Origin: Pegoplata infirma
Taxonomy: Eukaryota; Arthropoda; Insecta; Diptera; Anthomyiidae
DNA: 64,000 nt
Direction: 5' to 3'
NCBI GenBank assembly: GCA_963921195.1
Contig: OY992537.1
Span: 206,050,581 to 206,114,580, forward strand
Below, piece by piece: positions 1 through 10,644 of the stretch (positions are counted from its first letter, which is position 1; the number at the start of each line of letters is the position of its first letter). Under the pieces are notes generated by a model. It was not told where the DNA came from. It made no database searches and saw nothing but the letters and a program-made list of their open reading frames with translations. The position numbers were made by a program, and so were the translations under genes.

Positions 1-1042
1 CTGATATTTTTAAAAAGGTGTCTTATTTTCTTTGTTATAGATCAGACTTGATCTGTAAAGAGAGAAATACATATAAAAATTTTTTTTCTTTCTGAAATTT
101 TCAGAAAAATTTACTTTTTTCCTTGAATTTCGATAAAATTGAAGCAAACGACTAACAGCTTCTATGGCGATAATCAGATTGAAAAATGGTGTATGTAGAA
201 TTGATAGTTCATATAATTACCATTAAATATTTTAAAACCAAAAAAAAAAATTAAATCCACTGATTCGTTCTGGAGGTATTTTTACTTAAGTCAAACAGCT
301 TTTTTAAAAATTTTAAAATTTGAAAAGTTAGAATTTCTCGAAAACGGTTCTGCTTTAATTTTTTTTGACTTCATTTTCGGATTCAGCATAAGATTTTACG
401 TGGAAAATCAATACAAAATGTAGTTGATCGCAATTTTTTAAATTTGTAAATTTGTGTTATTTTAGATTTGGTCATACATGGCGTATGCGTATTATCAATT
501 TTTAAGATCTGCAGTGATAACAATCATACGCCTCCAATAACAGGCCATTATTTATTATAAAGCAAAGCATGTCTGTTTTTAGACAAAATTCAGTAGATTT
601 GTAAAAAAAAAATATCTAGTAGTTCTAGTCTTTCGTACAAAATAATTTCACATAGGCCATTTAAATAGTTTAATAAATAAAACACTTCATTTATATTTTT
701 CCCCCCACAAAAATTGTTCATTCATTCATTTTCCTGATCTTTAGCTCTTAACATCATTTACATTTGTGTTTATCCATAAAATTCAATCAATTGTAAATGA
801 TTTCATTGTTTTAACCTTTTTATTCTCTATCTGTCTTTATTGTCTAAGCAAAAATACAAAAAATATAAAAAAATGTGTTGTTAACCTTTTGATTTTCCAT
901 TTATTGTTTTGAGAATACAAACAATTTTTGTCTTGTCTTCTGGCAATATTTCTATTAAACAAAAAGGAAAAATAAAAATAGAATTTGGACAACCTTTTGT
1001 GCTGTCAATTGTAGATAATGAAATAAATAAGTCAAGTGATGT

Positions 1043-1073
<31 letters not shown>

Positions 1074-1470
1074 GGAAAATTAAGGTATGAAATTGAAAAT
1101 GTATGTGAAAGTTTAACTTAACTTTCTGTGGAAATTTGTTGTTCATACTAACAATTTTCCAACAAAAAAAGGATTTTTCTTAATGAACAGCTAATTGTTA
1201 ATGAAGAAAAACTTTACACAATTTCTTAATTAAAATGGAAGTTTTAAAAATTTGTGGAGTTCTCGTTTAGTCAGAAATGATTTTTAAGTCGGGTAGAAAA
1301 TAGGGGGATGAACATTTGCATGTTGAAAGGATGCTAAAGCAGTAAAATAATATTAGTCAGCAAACTAATGTTTGTCAGTTAGTGAAATTTATAATGTTTT
1401 GGGTTTCAAATAGACTTCTGGAAACTATGGAAACTAACTGAACTATTTTTTGGAAATTTTTGGAAAGGAA
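1..1470. other. Unassigned AT-rich non-coding DNA
   Basis: I see no gene here. Open frames are short and consist of low-complexity A/T runs. The only discrete item is a long poly-T tract near 1045. Nothing suggests exons, tRNA or a transposon terminus. Confidence 0.6.
1045..1073. repeat. Poly-T tract, 29 bases
   Basis: An uninterrupted run of 29 T. It creates small open frames on both strands (poly-Phe or poly-Lys) that are not genes. It could be the A-tail of an old retroposed copy on the minus strand, but no matching element is recognisable beside it. Confidence 0.9.
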
Positions 1471-1800
1471 ATTAGGAATTGGTCTTGCGTTGCACACCTC
1501 TAGAGCGACTATGAGGGGGGATTTTTGTGTTTTTTACCGCCTCCTTTGCTCCGATGAGAAACCATTTGTCCCACGAATGCCTCAGATTTGCTCCTTATTT
1601 ATTACTTATTCAGCGTTTGGAACTTAAATACAGAGCTTTTTTTTAAATTTTTCTTTTGCGATTGCCAAGGATGTCCTTAGAAGAGTCAAATATATGACCG
1701 ACCCCCAACATTTTTTACAACAAACATTTTTTTAAAACAAAACTTCCCTTTAACTACAATCCTTAAGGCGGTCTCCATAAATTTCTTTTATTTTGATTAT
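1471..1800. repeat. Dispersed repeat of the 'GACCGACCC / GGCTCCC' family, copy 1
   Basis: Contains TTGCACACCTCTA, TATGACCGACCCCCAA and a CCTTAAGGCGGTCTCC-like end. The same string of motifs recurs near 7915-8400 and, as both arms of a palindrome, at 11352-12260. It is a non-coding, probably non-autonomous mobile repeat. Boundaries are approximate. Confidence 0.6.
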
Positions 1801-2534
1801 GTAATTTGTTTTTTCGAACCACAACGTTATGACATTTTTTATTTAAATAATTCTTACTAATAGAAATGTGATAGCAAACAAAAAATTTTAAGATTTGATT
1901 CATTAAATAACCGAATTCCCAATTTCCTTTCTTAAAATTTCCAAAAAACATGAATTTGGCAATGTTTGCTGTCACGCCCACATTAAAGGCGGTGTTTAAA
2001 ATTCTCGCATGGTGTTAATTTCTTACAGGACAGAGCATCCACAACTGCCTTTATAGGCTCATCGGGGGCGTGCATTTTTATCACAGTTTGTTAAATTCAT
2101 TTTTCAGGCCAAAAATTCGCAAAATCTTGAATGGGGCTGGTGGGGCAATATTTACAACTCGGCCTCATTTTTGATTCAAAGTCATCTACGTAATGTAACC
2201 TTTCAAAGTTAAAATAATCAACGTGTTGTAAACGAAACATTTTATCCAGACCCAGCAAAATTTTCGGTTGCAAAGAACCGATTGTGGAACAACTTATACT
2301 TCCCTAGAACCTGTTCTAATTCTTGTGCAACACCGATTCTTTTTACAAAGGGATTGTCCATAGGCGTAGAAACGGGGGGGCTGGGGTGGGCAAAGCCCAC
2401 CCTAGACTCGATTTAGCCCACCCCAGACATTTTTGCATTTAGCCCACCCCCGACAATTTTCCTTTTTTTAATTATTTAAACTTTGATATGCTTAAATCCA
2501 AAATTGTCAGGAATATTTATTCAAACTTTTACAA

Positions 2535-2666
2535 GTAGCAATAAGCCTTCCTATTAGTTCTGCTAGTTGTGAAAGAAGTTTCTAAGCTATGCGTTGAATA
2601 AAAACATGGTTACGAAGTGCAATGCTTCAGGAACGATTTTAAAATTTAGAAGTTTTAAATATTAAA
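2535..2666 (+). pseudogene. hAT transposase C-terminal (hATC dimerisation) remnant
   Basis: The frame starting at 2535 reads VAISLPISSASCERSF, stop, AMR, stop, IKTWLRSAMLQERF, stop, NLEVLNIK. The block LPISSASCERSFSAMRRIKTWLRS is the typical C-terminal dimerisation motif of hAT transposases, so the homology is clear despite in-frame stops at 2583, 2595 and 2640. The catalytic part is absent. The remnant sits 177 bp inside the left terminus and reads inwards, so the element has lost most of its interior and been rearranged. It is not functional. Confidence 0.85.
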
Positions 2667-2744
2667 ATGAAAAAATTAAAAAAGAGAAATATAACTGTTT
2701 TTAACTCTTTCAATTATAAATTGATTTTAATATACAAATATCAC

Positions 2745-3530
2745 TAGTCTACATAAATCAAATGTTTTTGCACAAAGTTTTAGGGTACATTTGCTAAATT
2801 ATTTTGGCCTCCTAAACACGCCTTCTCGAGATATAGGCATTTTCATTTTTTATGGACCAAACCCTCAAAACCCACAATTTTTTTAATATTTGAAAATTTT
2901 ATGTAAAAGATATTCATAATTTTTTTATTCAAATTGCCAATAAAATTACCTAACTTTTGCAAGAAATCCGGACTCGGTGCGAACAAGGATATCATCAGGA
3001 CATTCTAAGGAAGTTTAAGATGTCCTTTTTATGGTTACATCCTTATAAGTATCCGAATTTTGCAATAAATATCCTGTTCAAAGAAGATATGTAAAGTAAA
3101 CACTCCAATAAAAAGAACCTGGGTTTAAAATCCAAAATCCATTAAGTATAACCAGAAATATTTGCAAAAGAAATCAAAGTTTTGAACCAAATTTGCATAT
3201 TTTTTTCATACATTTTTTCGTACCAATTTTTATGATTTTTTTTTGGTAAAATTAAAAAAAAAAAAGATTAAAACACATTTCCCAAAAATGTTTGCCTCCT
3301 TCTCGAGATATAGCCATTTTCAATTTTTGTGGACCATGTTCAACTAAAAAAAAAATATTAATATTAAAAAAATTTCGGTTTTGAGGTCTTGTTTCACAAA
3401 AAATGAAAATGCCTAAATCTCGAGAAGGCGATTTGATACAACTTTTCTGATGACAGATTCGTGTTCTGGAGGCCAAAATACTTTAGAAAATGTATTCAAT
3501 ATGTCTGTGCAAAAACCGTGTAGAGCAGTG
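2745..3530. repeat. Imperfect inverted repeat inside hAT-1
   Basis: The left arm, about 2745-2873, contains TTTTGCACA, TTTTGGCCTCC, CTTCTCGAGATATAGGCATT and CCTCAAAACC. The right arm, about 3373-3530, carries the reverse complement of the same series. An extra partial copy of the CTCGAGATATAG block lies near 3300. This is probably a separate foldback element that jumped into the hAT. No clean target duplication was found. Confidence 0.7.
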
Positions 3531-3710
3531 TTATTGTTTATATATTTTTAACGAAAATAGTAGTTAACTTTAATTTTTTTACATACATTTTTTGTGATTT
3601 TTTGTTATATGTATGTTTTTTAGTTTTAATATTTTTTTTTTTTTTGGGAAGGGGGGGGGGGGCTTTTGCCCACCCCAGAATAATGGTCTAGCTACGCTTA
3701 TGGGATTGTC

Positions 3711-4510
3711 CCAAAAGCAACTGGTGTTTGTAAGCAAAATTGGAACACATTTTTGTTCTTCGGAACCGGTTCTAGAAGTAAAATTTAGAACAGAAATAAG
3801 AATTAAAGAAATATTTTGAATTGCATTAATTTATTAAAAAAAGATAAAGATAATCCTATATGACATCGTATATTAATTTTTTTTAACACACATACATCCT
3901 TTTTCGCCTCCAAAATAGCATTTTGGGCCTTGCAATAAAGATACATCAGAACATGAATTTTCTGCAAACAAAAATGAAAAACATTATTTTATTAGTATTT
4001 GTCCCGACCCAGACAATCAAAATTTAATTTACTTACCTTCGTATCAACAATTTTCACGATAATATCCAGATATTTTCATAGAATTTCATGTTTATTCTTG
4101 GTGAACACAAAAAAAATTATATTTATTTTTTAATTTTTTTGACACATAATTTTTTTTTAATTCCTGAGAACCAAAATGTTATGAAATTTAGATTGCATAG
4201 AACAAGCTTCACTATAATATTCACTTAACTTGTTCTGAATAATTAAAGTGTAGTAGTGTTTGATTACCGAAGAACCTGTTCTAGAACAAGTGTTATCGGA
4301 ATCGGTTCTGAAAAATTTTCCTGGGGAGTCAAAAATGTGTTGGTACTTAAAATTTTTTTTTTTTTTTTTTTTTAATTTTAACATGATAATGTTTTTAGGC
4401 TTGTTGCTAAGTAGTCACCTCAGTTTGATTATAAAAGCTCACGACTAAAAAAAAAATAAAATAAGAATTGCTGTTATTTTCTTAAATCCAAAAAGGCTTA
4501 AAACTTCGAT
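3711..4510. other. AT-rich spacer with a GAACC/GGTTC repeat fragment
   Basis: No gene is visible. The stretch 4200-4310 contains the GAACCTGTTCTAGAACAAG motif family that also flanks hAT-1, suggesting another fragment of the same inverted-repeat element. A run of about 20 T is at about 4352-4372. Confidence 0.5.
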
Positions 4511-4516
4511 TTGTAA

Positions 4517-4765
4517 CTTGGTTAATAATTCACCTGCTGGTGAATAAAAACAATTTTCACTAGCTGGTGAATAAAACGAAACATAATTATTTTTCAACAA
4601 ACAAATTTTTTTTTCATCAACATATTTTTTTTTATCAAATTTTTAAAATTTTTATTTTATAAATTTTTTTTTTTCATAAATTTTTTTTTTTTTTTTCATT
4701 AATTTTTTTTTTCATTAAAAATTTATTTTTTTATTAATTTATTTTACAACAAAAAAAAAAGATCA
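4517..4765. repeat. Composite repeat: CACC-palindrome head plus T-rich CATCAA array
   Basis: Two TTCAC(C)NxxTGGTGAATAAAA palindromes are followed by AACGAAACATAATTATT and then an irregular array of TTTTTTTTCATCAA-like units. The same order appears reverse-complemented at 50059-50360 (GATGAAAAAA array, then ATAATTATGTTGCG, then TTCACCAGATGGTGAA). It is therefore a dispersed composite unit rather than chance low complexity. Confidence 0.65.
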
Positions 4766-4843
4766 TTTTAATTAAGTAAATTAATAATCGAGGCCTTGAG
4801 GGCCAGTGTATTGTTTAATAAATCTTCTTTATTAACTTCCAAG

Positions 4844-5055
4844 ATTTCGATACCCATCGAGCAACATCATCAGGGAGTAAAGTTGGATTTTTAACGCAAG
4901 AAACTTAAAGCTATTGATCCTCCTTCTTTGTCATTAAATGTTGCACTCAATATTTAATATTTAATGACGAAGAAGGAGGATTAATAGCTTTAAGTTTTTT
5001 GCGTTAAAACTCCAATTTTACTCCCTGATGTTCCTCGATAAGGATCGAAATATGA
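4844..5055. repeat. Hairpin-type MITE, about 210 bp
   Basis: Arms of about 95 bp (TTTCGATA, GAGCAACATCATCAGGGAGT, AAGAAGGAGGAT and so on) are near-perfect reverse complements at about 4844-4939 and 4959-5053. A short loop based on ATTTAATATTTAAT separates them. No protein is encoded. The right end is followed directly by the GGCATTCC foldback fragment. Confidence 0.8.
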
Positions 5056-5218
5056 GGCATTCCACACCAAATGTCCAGCGAAAAAAAAAACACGTGTACC
5101 GTAAACCTCTGAATAGGTTGTATGGATAGCCCTATATGGAACTTAGAAAATTGCGTTTTTGGTTTTTCAATTTTTTAATAACTGGGCTTAGGAGGCGTGG
5201 TCAAATATTGGAAAAATG
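5056..5218. repeat. Fragment of the GGCATTCC foldback family
   Basis: Begins AGGCATTCCACACCAAATG and runs through TAGCCCTATATGGAAC and AGGAGGCGTGGTCAAATATT. It matches both arms of the large foldback at 26415-28209. Only the first about 165 bp remain before a MITE cuts in at 5219. Confidence 0.8.
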
Positions 5219-5845
5219 CCCGAGTAAAAATTTTTATATGATGCAATACAGAATGATATATAACACAATGTATATTAATACGCAATTTGATCCGAATAAT
5301 GGTGGATGTTTTTGCATTAAAAAAGATCAACTTGTATAAAATATGATTTGATTTCATCCGAGTTTTGACCAGACATTGCCTTATATTGGTGGATCTAATT
5401 AGATCTAATTTCACAAAAACATATAAAATCCTGGTGTTTTTTGGTTGGGGTTGAGATACACCACAGGTCAACGATACATTCACCAAACATATAATTTTCA
5501 AAAAAAAAATGTTTGGGTACGCTTCGAACCAGATAGGTGATATACATAACCCTAATAAGGAAATGGAACATTTTAAAAAGTTTCTTATACTTTGCCTAAA
5601 AAAATTAGAAAATTTTTGGTAAATTGGAAACATATAAAATTTTATATGGAACAGAATAAGCTATATATAATTTTATGTTAAATTATACACCCGTACACCT
5701 TTTAATCCGAATCATGATTAAATTATATATTACTCCATATGACTGCATTTAAATTTATAAAAGATCTCACGCGATGTATAATCATATATGATTTATTATG
5801 TTTGTATCAAGTTATATATTGTTATATATGTTTATTTTTACTCGG
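5219..5845. mobile_element. CCCGAG-family MITE, copy M1
   Basis: The left end is CCCGAGTAAAAATTTTTATA and the right end mirrors it (TATTTTTACTCGG). The interior is rich in ATATAATTATATA. Copies with the same termini occur at 49622-49976 and 60316-60735, and a right end at about 62261. No coding capacity was found. It sits inside a GGCATTCC foldback fragment. The target duplication is not clear for this copy. Confidence 0.7.
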
Positions 5846-5849
5846 TTTG

Positions 5850-6300
5850 TTGAAATTCATTATTTCTTGGTAAGAGTTTTGGCTTTTTTTTCATTTCCAA
5901 CCAATTTAAAAAAAAAAAAATTTTTTTCAGATTCATTATTTATTTTAAGAAGTTTAGATTGAAGAAGAATTTTTTTTTGGAATTTGTAATGTTTCCGTTG
6001 TTGCAATTAATTGTTTATGGGAACATTATTTCTTGGTAACAGTTTTGGCAACGAACTATTAGTTTTGTTGTAGAAAAATATTGTTTGATTGTAAACCGGT
6101 TGGAAATGGAAAAAAAAAAATTTACACTCAAACAATATTTTTCTGCAACAAAACTAATAGTTCGTTAACAACAAAATATAGTTTCTACTTTAGCAATTTG
6201 TAACGAACTAATTAAGTAGTAGTTTTGGTGGAGCAAAAATTTTATTTAAGTGTAATTCGGTTGGAAATAAAAAATTCGCGCGAATTTTTCAGTCCAAAAC
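5850..6300. repeat. Inverted-repeat element with a strong internal hairpin
   Basis: The arms at about 6046-6092 and 6121-6172 are reverse complements (AACTATTAGTTTTGTTG and CAACAAAACTAATAGTT, with AAAAATATTG and CAATATTTTT). A looser pair of TTCCAACC/GGTTGGAAAT blocks lies further out. The element is non-coding. Confidence 0.65.
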
Positions 6301-6389
6301 CCAAAACCTTAAAGGGGGCCTAAAGATACTCTCCTTAATACTGATCAGCATCCTCATAATTTGTTTTTCTCATTGTATCATCTTTGTTT

Positions 6390-6625
6390 GAGAAAAAATG
6401 AAATAAGTCCCCAAAAAAATTAATTGGGGGTTTATTTCATTTGTATTTTTGGGGACCTTTTTCGTAATGAAATAAGTCCTCAAATAAAAAATGAATTAAA
6501 CCCCCAAAGAACGAAATAAATCCCCAATTATCGTTATTGTTTTTTTCTGTACAAATTTTTTGGGACTTATTTCATTTTCGGTTTGGGGACTTATTTCCTG
6601 GGGAGTTATTTCATGCTGCCGTGGA
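6390..6625. repeat. GAAATAAGTCCCC inverted-repeat cluster
   Basis: At least six copies of GAAATAAGTCCCC, or its reverse GGGGACTTATTTC, alternate in orientation across 230 bp, forming several stacked hairpins. There is no protein. It may be a rearranged MITE or a short palindromic satellite. Confidence 0.7.
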
Positions 6626-6869
6626 AAGCATTGGAATTGTGCTACCTTTAGGAAGAAACCTCTTGTGAATTTATAATTTAAGCAGCCCTTAGTGAGGTTA
6701 AACAATAAATACAACTAAATAATTGGAATTGGATATCGTCTTTTATTGTTCCCAACGAGAAACCAATTCAGGGATTAAGCGGTGAATTTTTTATGTTGGA
6801 CATTTTTTTTTTTACTTTGAGCCAACACTCAGGGGATGCCCCCTACTGATGCAATGCATTGTGTTGATA

Positions 6870-7163
6870 TTAGGAAAATAGGTTATGAGGAGAAGGAAAC
6901 AGGGAGTAGTGTTTGTGGATGTTTAATTTGAGGGAAGACGTCTGCGTGGAGTTTATTCTACATGCGGCTAGTTCGACCGAGAAACGAATTTTCTCTGTAA
7001 TGCGTTGTGCGATATATTGGACAGTCGACAACGAACTGATGTGAACTACTGGAAAGACGAGTACTACGGGCATGCACCCGAGTCTCAGGGATGTATCGAT
7101 AGAACAATGACGTACAACCCACATTCCGACGATGCTCCAATGAGTCAATAGAGTTGGATACAC
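6870..7163 (-). pseudogene. Non-LTR retrotransposon pol C-terminus (downstream piece)
   Basis: On the minus strand this reads SLEHRRNVGCTSLFYRYIPE, then HQFVVDCPIYRTTHYRENSF and LGRTSRM, followed by a stop where related elements usually have MWN. A shifted frame then gives LKLNIHKHYSLF. This is the post-RT C-terminal segment of jockey-type reverse transcriptase proteins common in insects. It continues the RT piece at 7396-7820 once the intervening MITE is removed. Stops and a frameshift show it is dead. Confidence 0.75.
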
Positions 7164-7165
7164 TA

Positions 7166-7393
7166 CACTCAAAATAATTCTACAGTAAAGGGTTTAGTAA
7201 GTGATATTGTACCAAAATCTACTAATTAGTTACTAATTTTAGTATCTTCAAAGTACTAACATTAGTAATTTTTACTGGTTTTGACTAATATTAGTTAAAA
7301 ATTTTAGTATTGGTTACCAATTTTTGCACTAGGTCCTTTTGGACTAAAATTAGTTAAATTTTTAGTATTGAATACCCACGTTTTTTTTTGGTG
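7166..7393. mobile_element. CACTCAAAA-family MITE with TA duplication
   Basis: Starts CACTCAAAATAATTC and ends with the roughly complementary TTTTTTTTGGTG. TA lies at 7164-7165 and again at 7394-7395. Taking out the MITE plus one TA rejoins the retrotransposon frame as NDSSVSNSIDSLEH, strong support for the exact boundaries. A TA target suggests a Tc1/mariner-type mobiliser. It is 228 bp and non-coding. Confidence 0.8.
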
Positions 7394-7395
7394 TA

Positions 7396-7820
7396 CTGTC
7401 ATTAATTAGCTTCAACGCACTCCTTTGCACCCGATCCAGAAGCTTCAAAACAGACCTTGAAGCACCTGCCCAGATAGGGGAGTTGTATTCCATCTTCTGC
7501 CGGATATAGGCGGTATAAATAGTGAGGAGATCAGACGAAGTGAAGTAATTCTTACACCGTTTCAAGAAACCAAGACACTTGAATGCTTCTTTCGACACTT
7601 GAAAAACATGTAGGTTCCATCGGACATCACATTGAATTTTCATGCCTACATGGTTACAGATGACGCTGATATCACAATCCGTCTGTGGGTCAACATACAA
7701 CATTGGGTCTTTCGAGCATTAAAATCCACCCTATTCGCAAGACCCCACTCGGATATCGCTGAGAGGTCACGATTGAGTGTGTCATTCATGTTCTGTCTCT
7801 TAGATTCAACCTCAGTAAGG
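7396..7820 (-). pseudogene. Non-LTR retrotransposon RT fragment (upstream piece)
   Basis: The minus-strand reading includes NRDLSAISEWGLANRVDFNA and KTQCCMLTHRR. After a frameshift near 7645 it continues RWNLHVFQVSKEAFKCLGFL, IYTAYIRQKMEYNSPIWAGA and LLDRVQRSALKLINDS. This is the region between RT palm and thumb in jockey-type elements (W..H....K.A.KCLGFLKRC and EY.S.IWAGAS). The FADD-type catalytic box is not recognisable, so the copy is 5'-truncated as well as frameshifted. It is unrelated to the longer RT at 18865-20862. Confidence 0.8.
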
Positions 7821-7914
7821 CTTGGAAAAAATAGCAGGTAAATCAGTGTCAGTTGTCTGTCACCTTAGAAAGGCTGTCCAACGCCCCCAGACGATTCAGG
7901 ATGGCGTGAACATC

Positions 7915-8400
7915 GGTTTTACATTTTATGAGAGCTGATTTTATAAAACAAGTTTATACAAAAAAAATTGAGGGACCACCTTAAGAATTGAAGATAGTGG
8001 GTATTTATGTTTGGAGAAAATGTAGGGATTATTTGACTCTTCTTGGGTCATTCTTAGGCCATTTAAAGCGATAGGAGCTAATATTATAAAAATGTCTTTT
8101 TGTATGGGAGCCCACTTAAGCAGTGGATTTGATAAAAAAAAGTTGGGGCCTAAAAATTAATAGGGGTCGGTATTGCATTGCACACCTCTAAAAACGACTG
8201 CGAGGCGAGTTTTTAGTTTTTTACTGCACTCCACTCCTTAAGGGGGCTCCCATACAAAAGGTGATTATTATGAAATTAGCTCCCAACTGTCCATAGGATT
8301 TCCATCAACTGTATGACCGACCCCCAATATTTTTTAACACAATTATTTTCTCCTCATACATTTTTTTAATTTTTTAAAAACGCTCCCATGGAGCCTTATA
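7915..8400. repeat. GACCGACCC / GGCTCCC family, copy 2
   Basis: The left part contains TATGGGAGCCCACTTAA and the right part its mirror CTTAAGGGGGCTCCCATACA, with GGTCGGTA and TATGACCGACCCCCAA at matching places. The element is thus an imperfect palindrome. The central TTGCATTGCACACCTCTA block is shared with copy 1. It is non-coding. Confidence 0.7.
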
Positions 8401-8404
8401 TCAA

Positions 8405-8675
8405 AAAAAAAAATTTTTTCTTAAGAATTTTTTTTTTTATTAAATCAATTTTTTTCATTTTCATAAAAAGAAAATTTTTTAAATCAAAATTTTTTTTTTC
8501 GTAATTTTTTTTTATTTAAATTTTTTTTTTATAATTTTTTTTTTACAAAAATTTTTTTTAATTAAAAAATTTTTTTTTCATCGAAAATTTTTTTTTCATT
8601 GAAATTTTTTTTCCATGAATTTTTTTTTCGTCAATATAGTTTTTTTATCAAATTTTTTTTCATCTAATTTTTCGA
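8405..8675. repeat. T-rich degenerate array joined to a mini-me head
   Basis: Irregular TTTTTTTTCAT / TTTTATCAAA units like those at 4590-4760 and 34205-34520. The array runs directly into the mini-me head at 8676, the same adjacency (inverted) as at 50059 next to a mini-me end. Confidence 0.6.
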
Positions 8676-8766
8676 AACCCTCCACTCTAGTGATAGAGGG
8701 TATATATAAGTTTGTCATTCCGTTTGTAACACATCGAAATATTTGTCTGGGACCCCATAATGTATA
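8676..8766 (+). repeat. mini-me-like element, 5' head only
   Basis: Carries the head hairpin CCCTCCACTCTAGTGATAGA, then AAGTTTGTCATTCCGTTTGT and GGGACCCCATAA. The (TA)n, core and (GTCY)n part is missing. A foldback element starts at 8767 and the remainder is not recognisable on its far side, so the copy is truncated. Confidence 0.75.
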
Positions 8767-9132
8767 TGGGGCATTCCATGTCAAATCGGACCCTTAAAAA
8801 ATTTTTTTTTAGATTTTCCCAATTTGTTTCCCAGTTTTTAGTACCCTTCGAAAACTCCTACGTGGTAACTTTTCAGATTTTTTTGATGACCCGTTCAAAA
8901 GATATCGAATTTTTAAAAATTGGTACTTTGTTTCTTTGCTCAAACTTCTTTTACTCATAACTTCTTCAATAATGGTCCAAATTTATAATTTTTTTTGTTA
9001 AAAAATTTTGTTTTTTTATGTACTTAAAAAAAAAAATCCAAAAAAATTCTTAAAAGCGCTCTAGTATGCGATTTTAAAGTTTTAAAATTTAAATCTCATT
9101 TTTGAAAATGTTTGTACTCTTCGATTTTTATA

Positions 9133-10588
9133 CCCTCCACTCTAGTGATAGAGGGTATATATAAGTTTGTCATTCCGTTTGTAACACATCGAAATATTGG
9201 TCTAGGACCCCATAAAGTATATATATTCATGATCCCTGATCGATTTTAAGTCGATCTAGCGATGTCCGTCCGTCCGTCCGTCCGTCCGTCTGTCTGTCTG
9301 TCCGTTGAAAACACGCTAACATATATGTTGGCCATTTACCGGGTCAGGTTGGTATTGCAATCCAGCGAAATCGGTCCAGTGGTTCAAAAGTTATGAGCAA
9401 AAGTGTAAATTTCGGCAAGGGTATTTTGCGAATTTACGAGATTAAAACCACTCTAACTTTCGAAAGACAATTCTTAGGGTGCTGAAGCTTGGCATATATA
9501 TTTGTCGTTCCCCAAATTAGTTTGGTTTTGAATTTCAGCAAAATCGGTGCATTGGTTCAAAAGTTATAAGCAAGGCTCTGAATTTCGGATTTGTTTCACC
9601 TTAAACTGTTGAAAACTCCTTAAACAAGTTTTATAAGCATGGTGAAATAGAACTTGTTGTTGTTTGTTGTTGTTTGCAGTTTAGTTGTTAGACAACTAAA
9701 TATTTGTTATTGTTATTGTTAGTGTAACTGTATGTAACGGTGCATAGTAAGTATTTTTGGAAAAAAATCAAATAAAGTATGGGTATGATTGAATGTTAGT
9801 TTGTTTTTGGTTTATAAAAAAGAGTTAAAATAAAGAAGAGGTAAAATAACAAGAGGGAAATTTGTGAAATAGTTTTTTTTTTGTATTACATATATGTATG
9901 TAGGTCAATGGTTCCCAACCTTTTTCACGCCACGCCCCACTTTTAAGTTTAAAAAATTGCATTGTCCCCCCTACACTCAAGAAAAAATTTTTAATTATTC
10001 CAATTTTTGTTTCCAATGAAAAATTACTATTGGTTTAGTAAATTTTTTGCGAAATAAGCATTTAAACTAAGATTTTAGTAAAAACTTCAACCAATTAACA
10101 ACATTTTTGTAGTTAATTTTGCTAAAAAAAATAGTTTTTGTAGTTAATTTGACTAAAAAAATCTTGAAAATTTGCTCGTTGCCCCCCTGAAACTTTCAAA
10201 TTGCCCCCCAGAGGGGCGAGAATCAAAGGTTGGGAACCATTGATGTAGGTATTAAACAACAAAAATATTTTACAAAGTAATTTTGTTACTCAAAGAAATT
10301 GTACACTAAAAAAATATTTACACTCAAAAAAAATGTTACACTCAAAAAAAAATGTACATATTAATTTTTTTTAATGAAATTTCACACTCAAAAAAAAATG
10401 TTGACAGTCAAAAAAAATTTACACTCAAAAAAATTTGATTGATTAAAAAAATTTTTACTCAAAATAATATATTTATTATAAAAAATTTGTAATGCAATTT
10501 TTTTACATTTTTATTAGAAAATTACTATCAGATAACATTGTGGAGGGTATTCATAGATTCGACCAAGTCGAAGTTAATTTTTCTACTT
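9133..10588 (+). mobile_element. mini-me-like element, type A, near complete
   Basis: The order is head hairpin (CCCTCCACTCTAGTGATAGA), a GTTTGTCATTCC block, (TA)n at about 9219, a conserved core, and GATGTCCGTCCGTCCG (GTCY)n at 9266-9305. Next come a body with AACTT(T/A)TGAACC-like segments and a tail GTGGAGGGTATTCATAGATT...CTACTTG. Core plus (TA)n plus (GTCY)n is the signature described for dipteran mini-me elements. It is non-coding and sits in the left arm of FB1. A hAT MITE is nested at 9906-10242. Confidence 0.75.
9906..10242. mobile_element. hAT MITE (hAT-2) with 8-bp duplication
   Basis: The termini CAATGGTTCCCAACCTTT and AAAGGTTGGGAACCATTG are inverted. The flanking direct repeat ATGTAGGT is perfect at 9898-9905 and 10243-10250. 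The CARTGGTTCCCAACC end is a familiar hAT-type terminus. At 337 bp it is non-coding. A CACTCAAGAAAA-type block inside (about 9973) makes the interior asymmetric. Confidence 0.9.
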
Positions 10589-10644
10589 GTTTTTAAATTT
10601 TTTTGTGTAAAACTTCTATCGATTCTACAATTTTTTTGCCCAGG

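Larger units (their letters stand above)
2359..3702. mobile_element. hAT-superfamily DNA transposon, defective (hAT-1)
   Basis: The left end reads CATAGGCGTAG and the right end, reversed, CATAAGCGTAG. Both ends continue into a shared subterminal GGGGTGGGCAAA motif, although the spacing to the terminus differs. The element is flanked by a perfect 8-bp direct repeat, GGATTGTC, at 2351-2358 and 3703-3710, which is the hAT signature. At 1344 bp it is too short for a full transposase. It keeps a broken C-terminal transposase piece (2535-2666) and holds a secondary inverted repeat. It inserted into an older inverted repeat. Confidence 0.9.
2270..3785. repeat. Inverted repeat interrupted by the hAT element
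   Basis: Left of the hAT element is TAGAACCTGTTCTA with a nearby AACACCGATT. To its right is the reverse-complement-like GGAACCGGTTCTAGAAGTA with ACTGGTGTTTG. If the hAT and one target copy are removed, these become the two arms of one older inverted-repeat element. A third related copy lies near 4255-4310 (GAACCTGTTCTAGAAC). Outer limits are uncertain. Confidence 0.5.

Noticed and set aside
909..1146. Short ORFs on both strands around the poly-T tract
   Set aside because: They are translations of a 29-T run and AT-rich flanks, with no coding character.
5175..5633. 152-codon minus-strand ORF
   Set aside because: It crosses the boundary between a foldback fragment and a MITE (5219), so it cannot be a single ancestral gene.
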